Below, one piece after another: positions 1-5,863 of a DNA stretch of 6,908 nt. Source of the DNA: an uncultured Lachnospiraceae bacterium (GTDB lineage: Bacteria; Bacillota; Clostridia; Lachnospirales; Lachnospiraceae); assembly GCA_900555195.1 (NCBI GenBank), contig USKC01000168.1, positions 1 to 6,908 on the forward strand. Direction: 5' to 3'. The stretch's first letter is position 1; every line of letters begins with the position of its first letter. The position numbers and the translations under genes are program-made. Under the pieces are notes generated by a model. It had not been told where the DNA came from. It saw nothing but the letters and a program-made list of their open reading frames with translations, and searched no databases.

Positions 1-20
1 GCCGGCATTTTTCAAAGAAT

Positions 21-61
21 CCGTTCCTTTTTGTAAGAGAAGGAAACGGGTTTTTGTTTTT
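21..61 (+). terminator. Rho-independent terminator of an upstream rightward gene
   Basis: A stem pairs 21-29 (CCGTTCCTT) with 40-49 (AAGGAAACGG), with one bulged A at 44. It is followed at once by a T-rich tract at 51-61 (TTTTTGTTTTT). This is the classic form of an intrinsic terminator for rightward transcription. The gene it serves must end before the window, since no rightward reading frame ends in positions 1-20. It also insulates the XRE regulator gene from read-through. Confidence 0.8.
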
Positions 62-98
62 CATAAGAAAAACTTCTGTGATAGGACAAGAAATAGAG

Positions 99-129
99 CC
101 GAAAAGAGAAAGTTCTCTCTTTATATCGG
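99..129. repeat. Imperfect inverted repeat in the leader or promoter region of the XRE gene
   Basis: AAAGAGA (103-109) pairs with TCTCTTT (116-122) around a six-base loop. CCG (99-101) can pair with CGG (127-129) outside it, across a small unpaired stretch. No T tract follows on either strand, so it does not look like a terminator. It may be a structured leader or chance pairing in AT-rich DNA. Confidence 0.35.
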
Positions 130-158
130 ATCTATATTTTTATATTTATAAACTGTTT

Positions 159-171
159 CCGTATTATACGG
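159..171. promoter_or_regulatory. Perfect 13-base palindrome, possible operator
   Basis: The sequence CCGTATTATACGG is a perfect inverted repeat: two 6-base arms around a single central T. It lies 75 bases before the start codon of the XRE-type regulator. Short symmetric sites of this kind are typical targets of dimeric HTH_3 repressors, which often control their own gene. Autoregulation here is inferred from position only. The site also contains -10-like sequences (TATTAT at 162-167), so it could overlap a promoter. Confidence 0.4.
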
Positions 172-181
172 CTTCAGATTA

Positions 182-210
182 TTAAAATGCACCCTATCCG
201 TGGTTACAAT
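182..210 (+). promoter_or_regulatory. Weak candidate promoter of the XRE regulator gene
   Basis: TTAAAA (182-187) and TACAAT (205-210) are separated by 17 bases. They would start transcription near 217, giving a leader of about 30 bases. The -35 match is poor. The -10 overlaps the right arm of an inverted repeat, CCTAT (193-197) and ATAGG (209-213), which could be an operator. The alternative -10 TATTAT at 162-167 also lacks a good -35. No TTGACA-like box exists between 62 and 186. Confidence 0.25.
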
Positions 211-246
211 AGGTTTGATCAAATTATTCAACTAAGGGGGTGCAAG

Positions 247-609
247 ATGGAACTTGATTATAAGGCAATCGGCAAACGCATTAAAATTGCCCGCATCACA
301 GCCGATTTGACGCAGGAAAAGCTTTCGGAAATGGTGGGAGTCTCTCCTACCCATTTAAGCAATATTGAAACCGGAACGACTCGCGTCAGTCTGCATACGA
401 TCGTCAATATAGCGAATGCTCTGAATATAACAAGTGACGACCTGCTCTGTGATAACGTCATTAAAGCAAAGGTTCCGTTTGAAAAGGAGATTGCGCTTAT
501 CCTGGAAGACTGCGATGAATTTGAGATACGCGTGATTTGTGATATGGCCGCTGCCACCAAAGAAACGTTGCGTCGTGATGCATATCTGCGCAGATTGGCC
601 GGCCAGTAA
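247..609 (+). CDS. Small XRE/HTH_3-family transcriptional regulator
   Basis: This encodes a 120-residue cytoplasmic DNA-binding protein with one helix-turn-helix domain of the Cro/C1 (HTH_3) type at about residues 6-63. The recognisable stretch runs from IGKRIKIARI through LTQEKLSEMVGVSPTHLSNIETG to LHTIVNIANALNI and the typical DDLL end. The remaining 55 or so residues are charged and helical (ILEDCDEFEIRVICDMAAATKETLRR) and probably mediate dimerisation. There is no sensor, peptidase or toxin domain and no partner gene next to it, so nothing indicates a toxin-antitoxin or phage role. The start at 247 is chosen because AAGGGGG (234-240) lies six bases upstream; the frame is open from an ATG at 187, but that has no ribosome binding site. 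Autorepression through the palindromes upstream is plausible but inferred. Its target genes are unknown. Confidence 0.9.
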   Translation: MELDYKAIGKRIKIARITADLTQEKLSEMVGVSPTHLSNIETGTTRVSLHTIVNIANALNITSDDLLCDNVIKAKVPFEKEIALILEDCDEFEIRVICDMAAATKETLRRDAYLRRLAGQ

Positions 610-613
610 GATG

Positions 614-648
614 CGCTTCTTCCTGAAATACGCTTCTCCCTGAAGCGT
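614..648. repeat. Tandem 14-base near-repeat with a perfect hairpin
   Basis: CGCTTCTTCCTGAA (614-627) recurs as CGCTTCTCCCTGAA (631-644) with one mismatch and a period of 17 bases. The second copy forms a perfect 7-bp hairpin, ACGCTTC (630-636) with GAAGCGT (642-648), around a five-base loop. It begins just after the XRE stop codon. There is no T tract after it, so terminator function is doubtful. It may be part of the 3' structure of the XRE transcript. Confidence 0.4.
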
Positions 649-711
649 TCATGCAGGCAATGGAATCCTGCCTATCCATTTGGAGCAGTTATTCCGAAAT
701 TTTACCCGGCA

Positions 712-744
712 AAATGCCGCTGTACCTTTTGTGCAGCGGCATTT
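712..744. terminator. Strong hairpin, probable bidirectional terminator
   Basis: The 14-bp stem 712-725 / 731-744 (AAATGCCGCTGTAC with GTGCAGCGGCATTT) has one G-T wobble and a five-base loop, CTTTT. It lies between the convergent ends of the XRE gene (609) and lysA (794). Each side ends in an AAA/TTT run, so each strand finishes with a short U stretch, but neither has a long T tract. Position and stem strength suggest it ends both transcripts; efficiency cannot be judged from sequence. Confidence 0.6.
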
Positions 745-793
745 GTATCATTCTCTATCAGGTGCCTTCTTACCAGCCGGACATATCCTATTT

Positions 794-2068
794 TTACTCC
801 CAGTCAAACCGATTATAGATGTCAAAACAGTCAAAGGTTGCAAAATAATCCTTCGGAGTCTCCGCCCTGCGGATCAGCTTCACTTCTCCGTCTTCACACA
901 GCAACAGTTCAGCTGAACGAAGCTTTCCGTTATAGTTATATCCCATGGAGAATCCATGTGCTCCGGTATCATGGATCGCAAGAAAGTCGCCGATATCCAC
1001 CTTCGGGAGCATCCGATCCACCGCAAATTTATCGTTGTTCTCACATAAAGAGCCGGTCACATCATATAAATGATCACATGCCGCGTCCTCTTTTCCCAGC
1101 ACCGTAATATGATGGTAGGCTCCGTACATCGCGGGGCGCATCAAATTTACCGCACAGGCATCACAGCCAATGTATTCCTTATGCGTATGCTTTTCATGAA
1201 TGACCTGTGTGATCAGATGTCCATACGGCGCCAGCATAAACCGTCCCAGCTCGGTATAGATTGCCACATCTCCCATTCCGGCAGGCACAAGAATCTCTTC
1301 AAATGCTTTTCTGACCCCCTCAGCGATCACAAAGATATCATTTTCCTCCTGATCTGGTCTGTAAGGAACGCCGATTCCGCCGGAAAGATTAATGAAGCGA
1401 ATATCCGCCCCCGTCTCCTTTTCCAGCTGTACCGCTAATTCAAACAGCTGACGCGCCAGCGTCGGATAATATTCATTGGTCACCGTATTGCTCGCCAGGA
1501 AAGCATGTATTCCGAAATGCTTCACACCTTTTTCCTTAAGGATTCTAAATCCCTCAAACATCTGCGGGGTGGTAAATCCATATTTCGCTTCTCCCGGATT
1601 ATCCATGATCCCATTGCTGATCTGAAATACACCGCCCGGATTATAACGGCAGCTCATTGTCTCCGGAAGCTTTCCGACGATTTTCTCCAGGAACTCGATA
1701 TGCGTGATATCATCCAAATTGATTGTCGCTCCAAGCTTCGCCGCATAGGCAAAATCCTCTGCAGGGGTATCATTGGAAGAAAACATGATATCCTCCCCCT
1801 TCACTCCCATCGCCTTGCAGAGCATCAGTTCCGTCAAAGAAGAACAGTCACAGCCGCAGCCGTACTCTCTCAGAATATCGATGAGAAACGGATTGGGAGT
1901 CGCCTTCACCGCAAAGAATTCCTTGTATCCCTTATTCCATGCAAAGGCTTCCTTCAGTCTCTTTGCATTCTCCCGAATGCCCTTTTCATCATAGATATGA
2001 AAGGGTGTCGGATAGTTCTTAACAATCTCTTCTATCTGTTCCTTCGATACAAACGGGCGTTTTTCCAT
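794..2068 (-). CDS. lysA: Diaminopimelate decarboxylase
   Basis: LysA removes CO2 from meso-2,6-diaminopimelate to give L-lysine, the last step of lysine synthesis, using pyridoxal phosphate (PLP) in the cytoplasm. The 424-residue protein is a fold-type III PLP enzyme, with an alanine-racemase-like barrel followed by a C-terminal beta domain. Visible landmarks are the PLP lysine in FFAVKATPNP (Lys55), His188 in GIHAFLASN, the glycine loop LSGGIG (228-233), ELGRF (273-277, E-x-GR type), RPAMYGAYH (311-319), the CExxD active-site motif in GSLCENND (Cys342, Glu343, Asp346) and GYNYNG (376-381, Tyr378). Length is normal. HAFLASN departs from the more common HxHxGS form, as I recall for a Clostridia/Bacteroides subgroup. 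AAGGAG (2078-2083) lies nine bases before the ATG, inside the end of the regulator gene, so translation is probably coupled. Other decarboxylases of the fold, such as carboxynorspermidine decarboxylase, are less likely given the CExxD motif. Confidence 0.9.
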   Translation of the reverse strand: MEKRPFVSKEQIEEIVKNYPTPFHIYDEKGIRENAKRLKEAFAWNKGYKEFFAVKATPNPFLIDILREYGCGCDCSSLTELMLCKAMGVKGEDIMFSSNDTPAEDFAYAAKLGATINLDDITHIEFLEKIVGKLPETMSCRYNPGGVFQISNGIMDNPGEAKYGFTTPQMFEGFRILKEKGVKHFGIHAFLASNTVTNEYYPTLARQLFELAVQLEKETGADIRFINLSGGIGVPYRPDQEENDIFVIAEGVRKAFEEILVPAGMGDVAIYTELGRFMLAPYGHLITQVIHEKHTHKEYIGCDACAVNLMRPAMYGAYHHITVLGKEDAACDHLYDVTGSLCENNDKFAVDRMLPKVDIGDFLAIHDTGAHGFSMGYNYNGKLRSAELLLCEDGEVKLIRRAETPKDYFATFDCFDIYNRFDWE

Positions 2069-2069
2069 A

Positions 2070-2798
2070 CTAAACTTCTCCTTTTGTCTTTTTCTTTTTT
2101 CCGGTCAGTTCAATCAGTTTGATTTCATTGCGCATGGCTTCCTTAAATGCATCGACAAACACTCTCTGCCCGGAATACAGACAGATATCCTGCCGGCTGC
2201 CTGACAGTTCCCCCGTCAATGCATAGCGTGAATCTGTAATCAGACGGATCTGCTCTCCTCTCCCTTCGGAGCGATAGCATGCCGCACCCTTCAGCCGTTC
2301 CGGCGCTTTATCCGTCAGAAGCACCACCTTCACTTTTCTTTCTAGCAAAGCAGCAAGTTCTTCCTCCATAGATGCGATGCGTTCCCCAGACGCAGCCAGA
2401 TAAATCCTCTTTTCTGCCTGCTCCAGCATATGATACATTTTATCCAGGATAGGCTGTTCTCCTACGATTGTAATATACCCCTCCGCCTGTTCGTCTGTTT
2501 TCGGCATATTCGCAACAAGCCACTTCTTCATGCCCTCCAACAGCCGCAGCTTATTGTCGCACAGTTCCTCTACCGGAACCGCCATATACTTGCTGCTGCT
2601 TCCTTCCAGCAGATAAGCCGCCCCCTTTTCCACAAGCCCGCCCAGCGCATTATACACGTTGGAACGCGAAATACCGGTAACTTTTGCCGCCTCATATCCC
2701 GTAAGCGTTCCTTTTTGATACAGGCACAAATAGACGGATGCCTCCTGTCTCGTCAGGCCAAAAGCCATCAATTTCTCAATCAAACTTGAATCATCCAT
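2070..2798 (-). CDS. TrmB-family transcriptional regulator
   Basis: This encodes a 242-residue cytoplasmic DNA-binding protein. Residues 3-72 form a TrmB-type winged helix (LIEKLMAFGLTRQEASVYLCLYQ, then a recognition helix around SRSNVYNALGGLVEKG). Residues from about 110 to 233 (YITIVGEQPILDKM to FVDAFKEAMRNEIKLIEL) resemble the TrmB effector or phospholipase-D-like C-terminal domain. A basic tail, KKKKTKGEV, ends it. The start at 2798 is preferred because AGAGGA lies six bases upstream; an in-frame ATG at 2825 has no ribosome binding site. Its TAG stop is separated from the lysA ATG by one base, so the two form one transcription unit. TrmB proteins often sense small molecules such as sugars; control of lysA, perhaps in response to lysine, is an inference from context. 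The N-terminal family call is firm, the ligand unknown. Confidence 0.88.
   Translation of the reverse strand: MDDSSLIEKLMAFGLTRQEASVYLCLYQKGTLTGYEAAKVTGISRSNVYNALGGLVEKGAAYLLEGSSSKYMAVPVEELCDNKLRLLEGMKKWLVANMPKTDEQAEGYITIVGEQPILDKMYHMLEQAEKRIYLAASGERIASMEEELAALLERKVKVVLLTDKAPERLKGAACYRSEGRGEQIRLITDSRYALTGELSGSRQDICLYSGQRVFVDAFKEAMRNEIKLIELTGKKKKTKGEV
2078..2083 (-). promoter_or_regulatory. Ribosome binding site of lysA inside the regulator gene
   Basis: AAGGAG on the minus strand lies nine bases before the lysA ATG and within the last codons of the TrmB-like gene, in its Lys/Gly-rich tail. Ribosomes finishing the regulator would end one base from the lysA start, which favours coupled translation. 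Confidence 0.75.
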
Positions 2799-2832
2799 AT
2801 GATTTCCTCTATTGCCGGTTCTCATTAGTAGT

Positions 2833-2874
2833 ATTATACAGAACCACTATAACCATTTTATCACCATTTGTCAA
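2833..2874 (-). promoter_or_regulatory. Sigma-A type promoter of the trmB-like/lysA operon
   Basis: On the minus strand a perfect -35, TTGACA (2869-2874), is followed after 17 bases by TATAGT (2846-2851). This would start transcription near 2839 and give a leader of about 40 bases. A second, perfect -10 box, TATAAT (2833-2838), lies just downstream but has no matching -35; it could be a secondary start. No lysine riboswitch fits in the short leader. Confidence 0.75.
2839..2866 (-). repeat. Direct TGGT repeats in the promoter, possible operator
   Basis: Read on the minus strand, the spacer and -10 region contain TGGTGATA (2859-2866), TGGTTATA (2848-2855) and the weaker TGGTTCTG (2839-2846). 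The spacings are 11 and 9 bases, close to one helical turn. Repeats at this spacing would put a bound protein on one face of the DNA across the promoter, as expected for repression. The TrmB-like product of the same operon is the natural candidate, but this is inference. Confidence 0.4.
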
Positions 2875-2905
2875 CTGATTTCACCTTTTCAGTGAGAAGC
2901 GTGTC

Positions 2906-2936
2906 TTGTATTTTGATTCCGTTATGATAAGATAAT
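2906..2936 (+). promoter_or_regulatory. Weak candidate promoter of the DUF1275 gene
   Basis: TTGTAT (2906-2911) and GATAAT (2931-2936) are 19 bases apart, a long spacing; TAAGAT (2928-2933) would give 16. A start would fall near 2943, about 24 bases before the gene. Neither box pair is strong. The promoter lies back-to-back with that of the trmB-like gene in the 168-base divergent gap, so one regulator could influence both. Confidence 0.3.
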
Positions 2937-2966
2937 GGAGATGTCATCTTGTGATCGGAGAAAATT

Positions 2967-3638
2967 ATGAACAAAAAGAAAAACAGACAGGTATCTGAAT
3001 CCTGGCAGCTCGCTCTGCTTTTAGCACTATCCGGCGGTTTAATGGACGCTTATACTTATATTTTCCGCGGAGGTGTATTTGCCAACGCCCAGACCGGCAA
3101 TATTCTTCTGCTTGGAATCAATCTGTCTGTCAAAAATTATCAAAAAGCACTGCAATATTTCATCCCGGTGACCGCTTTCGCACTTGGAATTATCCTGGCA
3201 GAAATCATCCGGCATTTCTCTTCTGAATCCGCCATCCTTCACTGGAGGCAGCTTACGGTTCTTTTGGAATGTGCTGTACTGTTCCTGGTAGGCTTCTTTC
3301 CCGTATGCTGCAACCTTCCTGCCAATGCTCTTGTTTCCTTTGCCTGCGGCATCCAGGTGGAAAGCTTCCGCAAGGTAAACGGAAATGCTTCCGCCACCAC
3401 CATGTGCATCGGCAACCTGCGTTCAGGCACACAGGCCCTTTGCGATTTTTTCTTCACAAAGGACCTGCTCTTCCTGCAAAAGGGGCTCACCTATTATGGA
3501 ATCATCCTGGCATTTACATTGGGTGCTGTGCTCGGAAACATACTCGTTCCCATTTTCGCACAAGCTTCCATCTGGTGCAGCTGCCTTCTGCTGCTCGCCG
3601 CATTCGTTTCCATGTTCAGCAGAGCCGATCAGCCTTAA
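2967..3638 (+). CDS. DUF1275 (YoaK-like) integral membrane protein
   Basis: This encodes a 223-residue multi-pass membrane protein of the DUF1275 family, whose biochemical role is not established. The family signature is clear: SGGLMDAYTYIFRGGVFANA followed by QTGNILLLG near the N-terminus (22-50), and a second conserved block from FACGIQVESFRK to TTMCIGNLRSGTQ (125-155). Hydrophobic segments lie at about 14-28, 64-80, 96-113, 118-134, 174-196 and 199-217, so five or six membrane helices are likely. There is no separate cleavable signal peptide; the basic N-terminus (NKKKNR) is expected inside the cell. GGAG (2957-2960) lies six bases before the ATG. The length is normal for the family. It is divergent from the trmB-like/lysA operon, but a link to lysine, for example transport, is speculation. 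Confidence 0.9.
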   Translation: MNKKKNRQVSESWQLALLLALSGGLMDAYTYIFRGGVFANAQTGNILLLGINLSVKNYQKALQYFIPVTAFALGIILAEIIRHFSSESAILHWRQLTVLLECAVLFLVGFFPVCCNLPANALVSFACGIQVESFRKVNGNASATTMCIGNLRSGTQALCDFFFTKDLLFLQKGLTYYGIILAFTLGAVLGNILVPIFAQASIWCSCLLLLAAFVSMFSRADQP

Positions 3639-3693
3639 CGTTCTATTGTCCGAAGTATCTCTGTTATTTCTGCCTTTGCTGCCAGCACAGGGC

Positions 3694-4371
3694 TCAGATG
3701 TTCTCAATCTGCCAGTCGATGGGCGCAACGCCGTGCGCTTTCAGAAAATCATTGGCCTTGCTGAAGTGCCTGCATCCGAAAAAACCGCGGGATGCGGATA
3801 ACGGGCTCGGGTGAGCGGCTTTCAGGATCAAATGTTCCGGATTGGTCAGCATAGGGATCTTGCTCTGCGCAGGCCGTCCCCACAGCATATATACAATCGG
3901 CCGCTGCTGTCGATTCACTGCAGCAATTACTGCATCCGTAAACTGCTCCCATCCCTGTCCCTGATGGGAATTCGCCCGGTGCGCACGAACCGTAAGAACC
4001 GTGTTTAGCAGCAGAACGCCCTGATCCGCCCACTTCTTCAGATAACCGTTATTCGGAACATAGCATCCTAAATCCTCATGAAGTTCGTTATAGATGTTCA
4101 CCAAAGACGGCGGAATCTCCCGTTGGGACGGCTTCACAGAAAAGCTGAGGCCATGCGCCTGGTTTTCGTTGTGGTAAGGATCCTGCCCAAGAATGACCAC
4201 TTTTACCTTACTCAGAGGCGTAAAATGAAATGCATTAAATATCTCGTCCGCCGGCGGATAAACCACATGCGTGGAGTATTCCTTCTTTACAAATGCAAAC
4301 AGTTCTGCATAATATGGTTTCCGGAATTCCCCACTGATTTCTTCCAACCAGTCATTATCAATCATTCCCAT
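3694..4371 (-). CDS. ung: Uracil-DNA glycosylase, family 1
   Basis: Ung cuts the N-glycosidic bond of uracil in DNA, which arises from cytosine deamination or dUMP incorporation, and so starts base excision repair. With the start at 4371 the protein has 225 residues, the usual family length. All family-1 motifs are present: the water-activating loop GQDPYH (62-67, catalytic Asp64), GVLLLNTVLTVR (118-129), and the DNA-intercalating loop HPSPLS (187-192, catalytic His187) followed by GFFGCRHFSKAN. The frame stays open to a TTG at 4416, but no ribosome binding site precedes it. At 4371 a GAAGAG sequence lies close upstream; an ATG two codons later (4365) is also possible. It follows hisF in the same direction with a 66-base gap containing no terminator, so it is probably the last gene of that operon. 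Its end converges on the DUF1275 gene, 55 bases away, with no clear terminator between them. Confidence 0.95.
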   Translation of the reverse strand: MGMIDNDWLEEISGEFRKPYYAELFAFVKKEYSTHVVYPPADEIFNAFHFTPLSKVKVVILGQDPYHNENQAHGLSFSVKPSQREIPPSLVNIYNELHEDLGCYVPNNGYLKKWADQGVLLLNTVLTVRAHRANSHQGQGWEQFTDAVIAAVNRQQRPIVYMLWGRPAQSKIPMLTNPEHLILKAAHPSPLSASRGFFGCRHFSKANDFLKAHGVAPIDWQIENI

Positions 4372-4437
4372 CGTCTCTTCTATCCCTTTCTTCTGTTGTA
4401 TTCCATACAGGTGCAATCATAATATGCGCTCATTGTC

Positions 4438-5199
4438 TTAGAGCCGTACCGATACGCCCCGCCCACGCAGATATTCCTTTACTTCTTTTATCTCCAGTTC
4501 CTTATAATGAAACAAAGAAGCCGCCAGGACCGCTTCTGCCTTTCCTTCTGTCAGCGCATCATAAAAGTGTTCCAGCCGACCTGCCCCGCCTGAAGCAATG
4601 ACAGGAATCGGAACCAGATCCGCTACCTTTCTCGTCAATTCAATATCATACCCTTCCTTCGTTCCATCGCAGTCCATGCTCGTCAGAAGGATTTCTCCTG
4701 CTCCCAGTTCTGTTACCCTTTCCGCCCAGGCGAGCGCATCAATTCCGGTATCAACCCTTCCTCCGTTCAGGTAGATATTCCATCCGCTTCTATCCTGCCT
4801 TCTCTTCGCATCAATCGCCACGACCACACACTGACTGCCAAACTTATCTGCGGCTTCCCGGATCAGTTCCGGCCTGCGGATCGCTGCAGAATTCACCGAA
4901 ACCTTATCTGCGCCTTCCCGCAAAAGAAGTTTAAAATCATCCACAGTTCGGATCCCTCCTCCAACTGTGAAAGGAATAAAAACCCGTTCCGCCACTTTTC
5001 TGACCATATCAACTACAGTCTTTCTCTCATCGCTGGAGGCTGTAATATCCAAAAAGACCAGTTCATCAGCTCCCGCCTGGTCATAAGCAGCTCCGATTTC
5101 CACAGGATCTCCCGCATCCTGTAAATTGACAAAATTCACGCCTTTTACCACACGTCCCCGATTGACATCCAGACAGGGAATAATTCGTTTCGTATGCAT
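4438..5199 (-). CDS. hisF: Imidazole glycerol phosphate synthase, cyclase subunit HisF
   Basis: HisF uses ammonia passed from HisH to convert PRFAR into imidazole glycerol phosphate and AICAR. This links histidine and purine synthesis. The 253-residue protein is a full-length (beta/alpha)8 barrel. The two catalytic aspartates are at the standard positions: Asp11 in PCLDV and Asp130 in VVAIDAK. Phosphate-binding loops are GGGIRT (80-85) and ASGGAG (202-207), with Lys19 in RVVKG at the interface side and Asp176 in SMDCDGT. AGGAGG (5207-5212) lies seven bases before the ATG and overlaps the hisH stop codon, leaving an 11-base gap, so HisH and HisF are probably made in step. The intact residues argue for true histidine synthesis rather than a diverged paralogue. 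No hisA or other his gene is in the window. Confidence 0.97.
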   Translation of the reverse strand: MHTKRIIPCLDVNRGRVVKGVNFVNLQDAGDPVEIGAAYDQAGADELVFLDITASSDERKTVVDMVRKVAERVFIPFTVGGGIRTVDDFKLLLREGADKVSVNSAAIRRPELIREAADKFGSQCVVVAIDAKRRQDRSGWNIYLNGGRVDTGIDALAWAERVTELGAGEILLTSMDCDGTKEGYDIELTRKVADLVPIPVIASGGAGRLEHFYDALTEGKAEAVLAASLFHYKELEIKEVKEYLRGRGVSVRL

Positions 5200-5206
5200 C
5201 GCATTT

Positions 5207-5212
5207 CCTCCT
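5207..5212 (-). promoter_or_regulatory. Perfect Shine-Dalgarno of hisF overlapping the hisH stop
   Basis: AGGAGG on the minus strand shares two bases with the TAG stop of hisH (5211-5213) and lies seven bases before the hisF ATG. This is a typical arrangement for translational coupling of subunits needed in equal amounts. Confidence 0.8.
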
Positions 5213-5816
5213 ATAACGAAAGAAAATTCTTCAGAATCGTAAGTCCCACAGAAGAACTTTTCTCCGGATGGAACTGACAGGCAAAAATATTCCCCTTCTC
5301 AACGGAAGCATGGATGTGCGTTCCGTACTCCGTTGTAGCGGTTACAATTCCTTCCTCCTCAGCCTTCAAGTAATAAGAGTGGACAAAATAAACATAGGCA
5401 TTCTCCTCGATTCCCTGAAATAATCTGCCCTCGCGGGGATACTGAAGAGAATTCCATCCGATATGCGGTACCTTAATGCCAGGCTGTGTGGGAATACGCA
5501 AAATCTCCCCTTTCAGGATACCGAGTCCCTCTACGCCTTCACTTTCTTCGCTGCGTTCAAACAAAAGCTGCAGGCCCAGGCAAATTCCAAGAAATGGGGT
5601 TCCTCTCCCGGCAACGCGCCGAATCTCCTCCACAAGGTTCAGGTGATGCAATTTCTGCATCGCGTCCCCAAACGCTCCAACGCCCGGCAGAATCACCTTG
5701 TCCGCGCTTTCGATCTTTTCCTTATCACTGGTGATGACCGCTTCTTCCCCAAGCAAACGGATCGCCTTCACCACACTATTGATATTGCCCGCTCCATAAT
5801 CGATGACTGCTACCAT
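5211..5816 (-). CDS. hisH: Imidazole glycerol phosphate synthase, glutaminase subunit HisH
   Basis: HisH is a class I glutamine amidotransferase that hydrolyses glutamine and channels ammonia to HisF. The 201-residue protein has the full catalytic triad: Cys79 in [10 protein letters not shown], and His183 and Glu185 in FHPEKSS. PGVGAFG (44-50) matches the oxyanion-strand region, and VPHIGWN (116-122) and YFVHSYY (143-149) are further family motifs. The start at 5816 is chosen because GAGG lies five bases upstream and it gives the normal N-terminus, [11 protein letters not shown] longer frame from ATG 5876 would add 20 residues unlike HisH, has no ribosome binding site, and would overlap the preceding gene. 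The 47-base gap after the Sir2-like gene has no terminator, and hisF follows 11 bases later, so the three genes are probably co-transcribed. Confidence 0.96.
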   Translation of the reverse strand: MVAVIDYGAGNINSVVKAIRLLGEEAVITSDKEKIESADKVILPGVGAFGDAMQKLHHLNLVEEIRRVAGRGTPFLGICLGLQLLFERSEESEGVEGLGILKGEILRIPTQPGIKVPHIGWNSLQYPREGRLFQGIEENAYVYFVHSYYLKAEEEGIVTATTEYGTHIHASVEKGNIFACQFHPEKSSSVGLTILKNFLSL

Positions 5817-5863
5817 TTTTTCCTCACTTTCCGTTATCTGAACCCTTCCGCTCCATTGGCCTC

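Noticed and set aside
247..609. XRE gene as the antitoxin of a toxin-antitoxin pair or as a phage repressor
   Set aside because: No toxin-like or phage gene is adjacent; upstream is a terminator and downstream a convergent lysA.
1505..2122. A 205-codon rightward open frame opposite lysA
   Set aside because: It lies antisense to a clear lysA with conserved motifs, has no ribosome binding site I can see, and its composition looks like a translated complement.
2799..2880. Lysine riboswitch or T-box before the trmB-like/lysA operon
   Set aside because: The leader predicted from the promoter is only about 40 bases, far too short, and no terminator-antiterminator pair is visible.
3639..3693. Terminator between the convergent DUF1275 and ung genes
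   Set aside because: Only a very short TGCTG/CAGCA pairing with an impossible one-base loop is seen, and no T tract; not enough to call.
3269..3814. A 181-codon rightward open frame across the end of the DUF1275 gene and the end of ung
   Set aside because: It overlaps two well-supported genes in other frames, is rich in Cys, His and Arg as shadow frames often are, and resembles no family.
4372..4420. Short leftward frame of about 20 codons ahead of ung (ATG at 4420), possible leader peptide
   Set aside because: It has no ribosome binding site, no run of one amino acid, and no alternative hairpins; chance is the simpler explanation.
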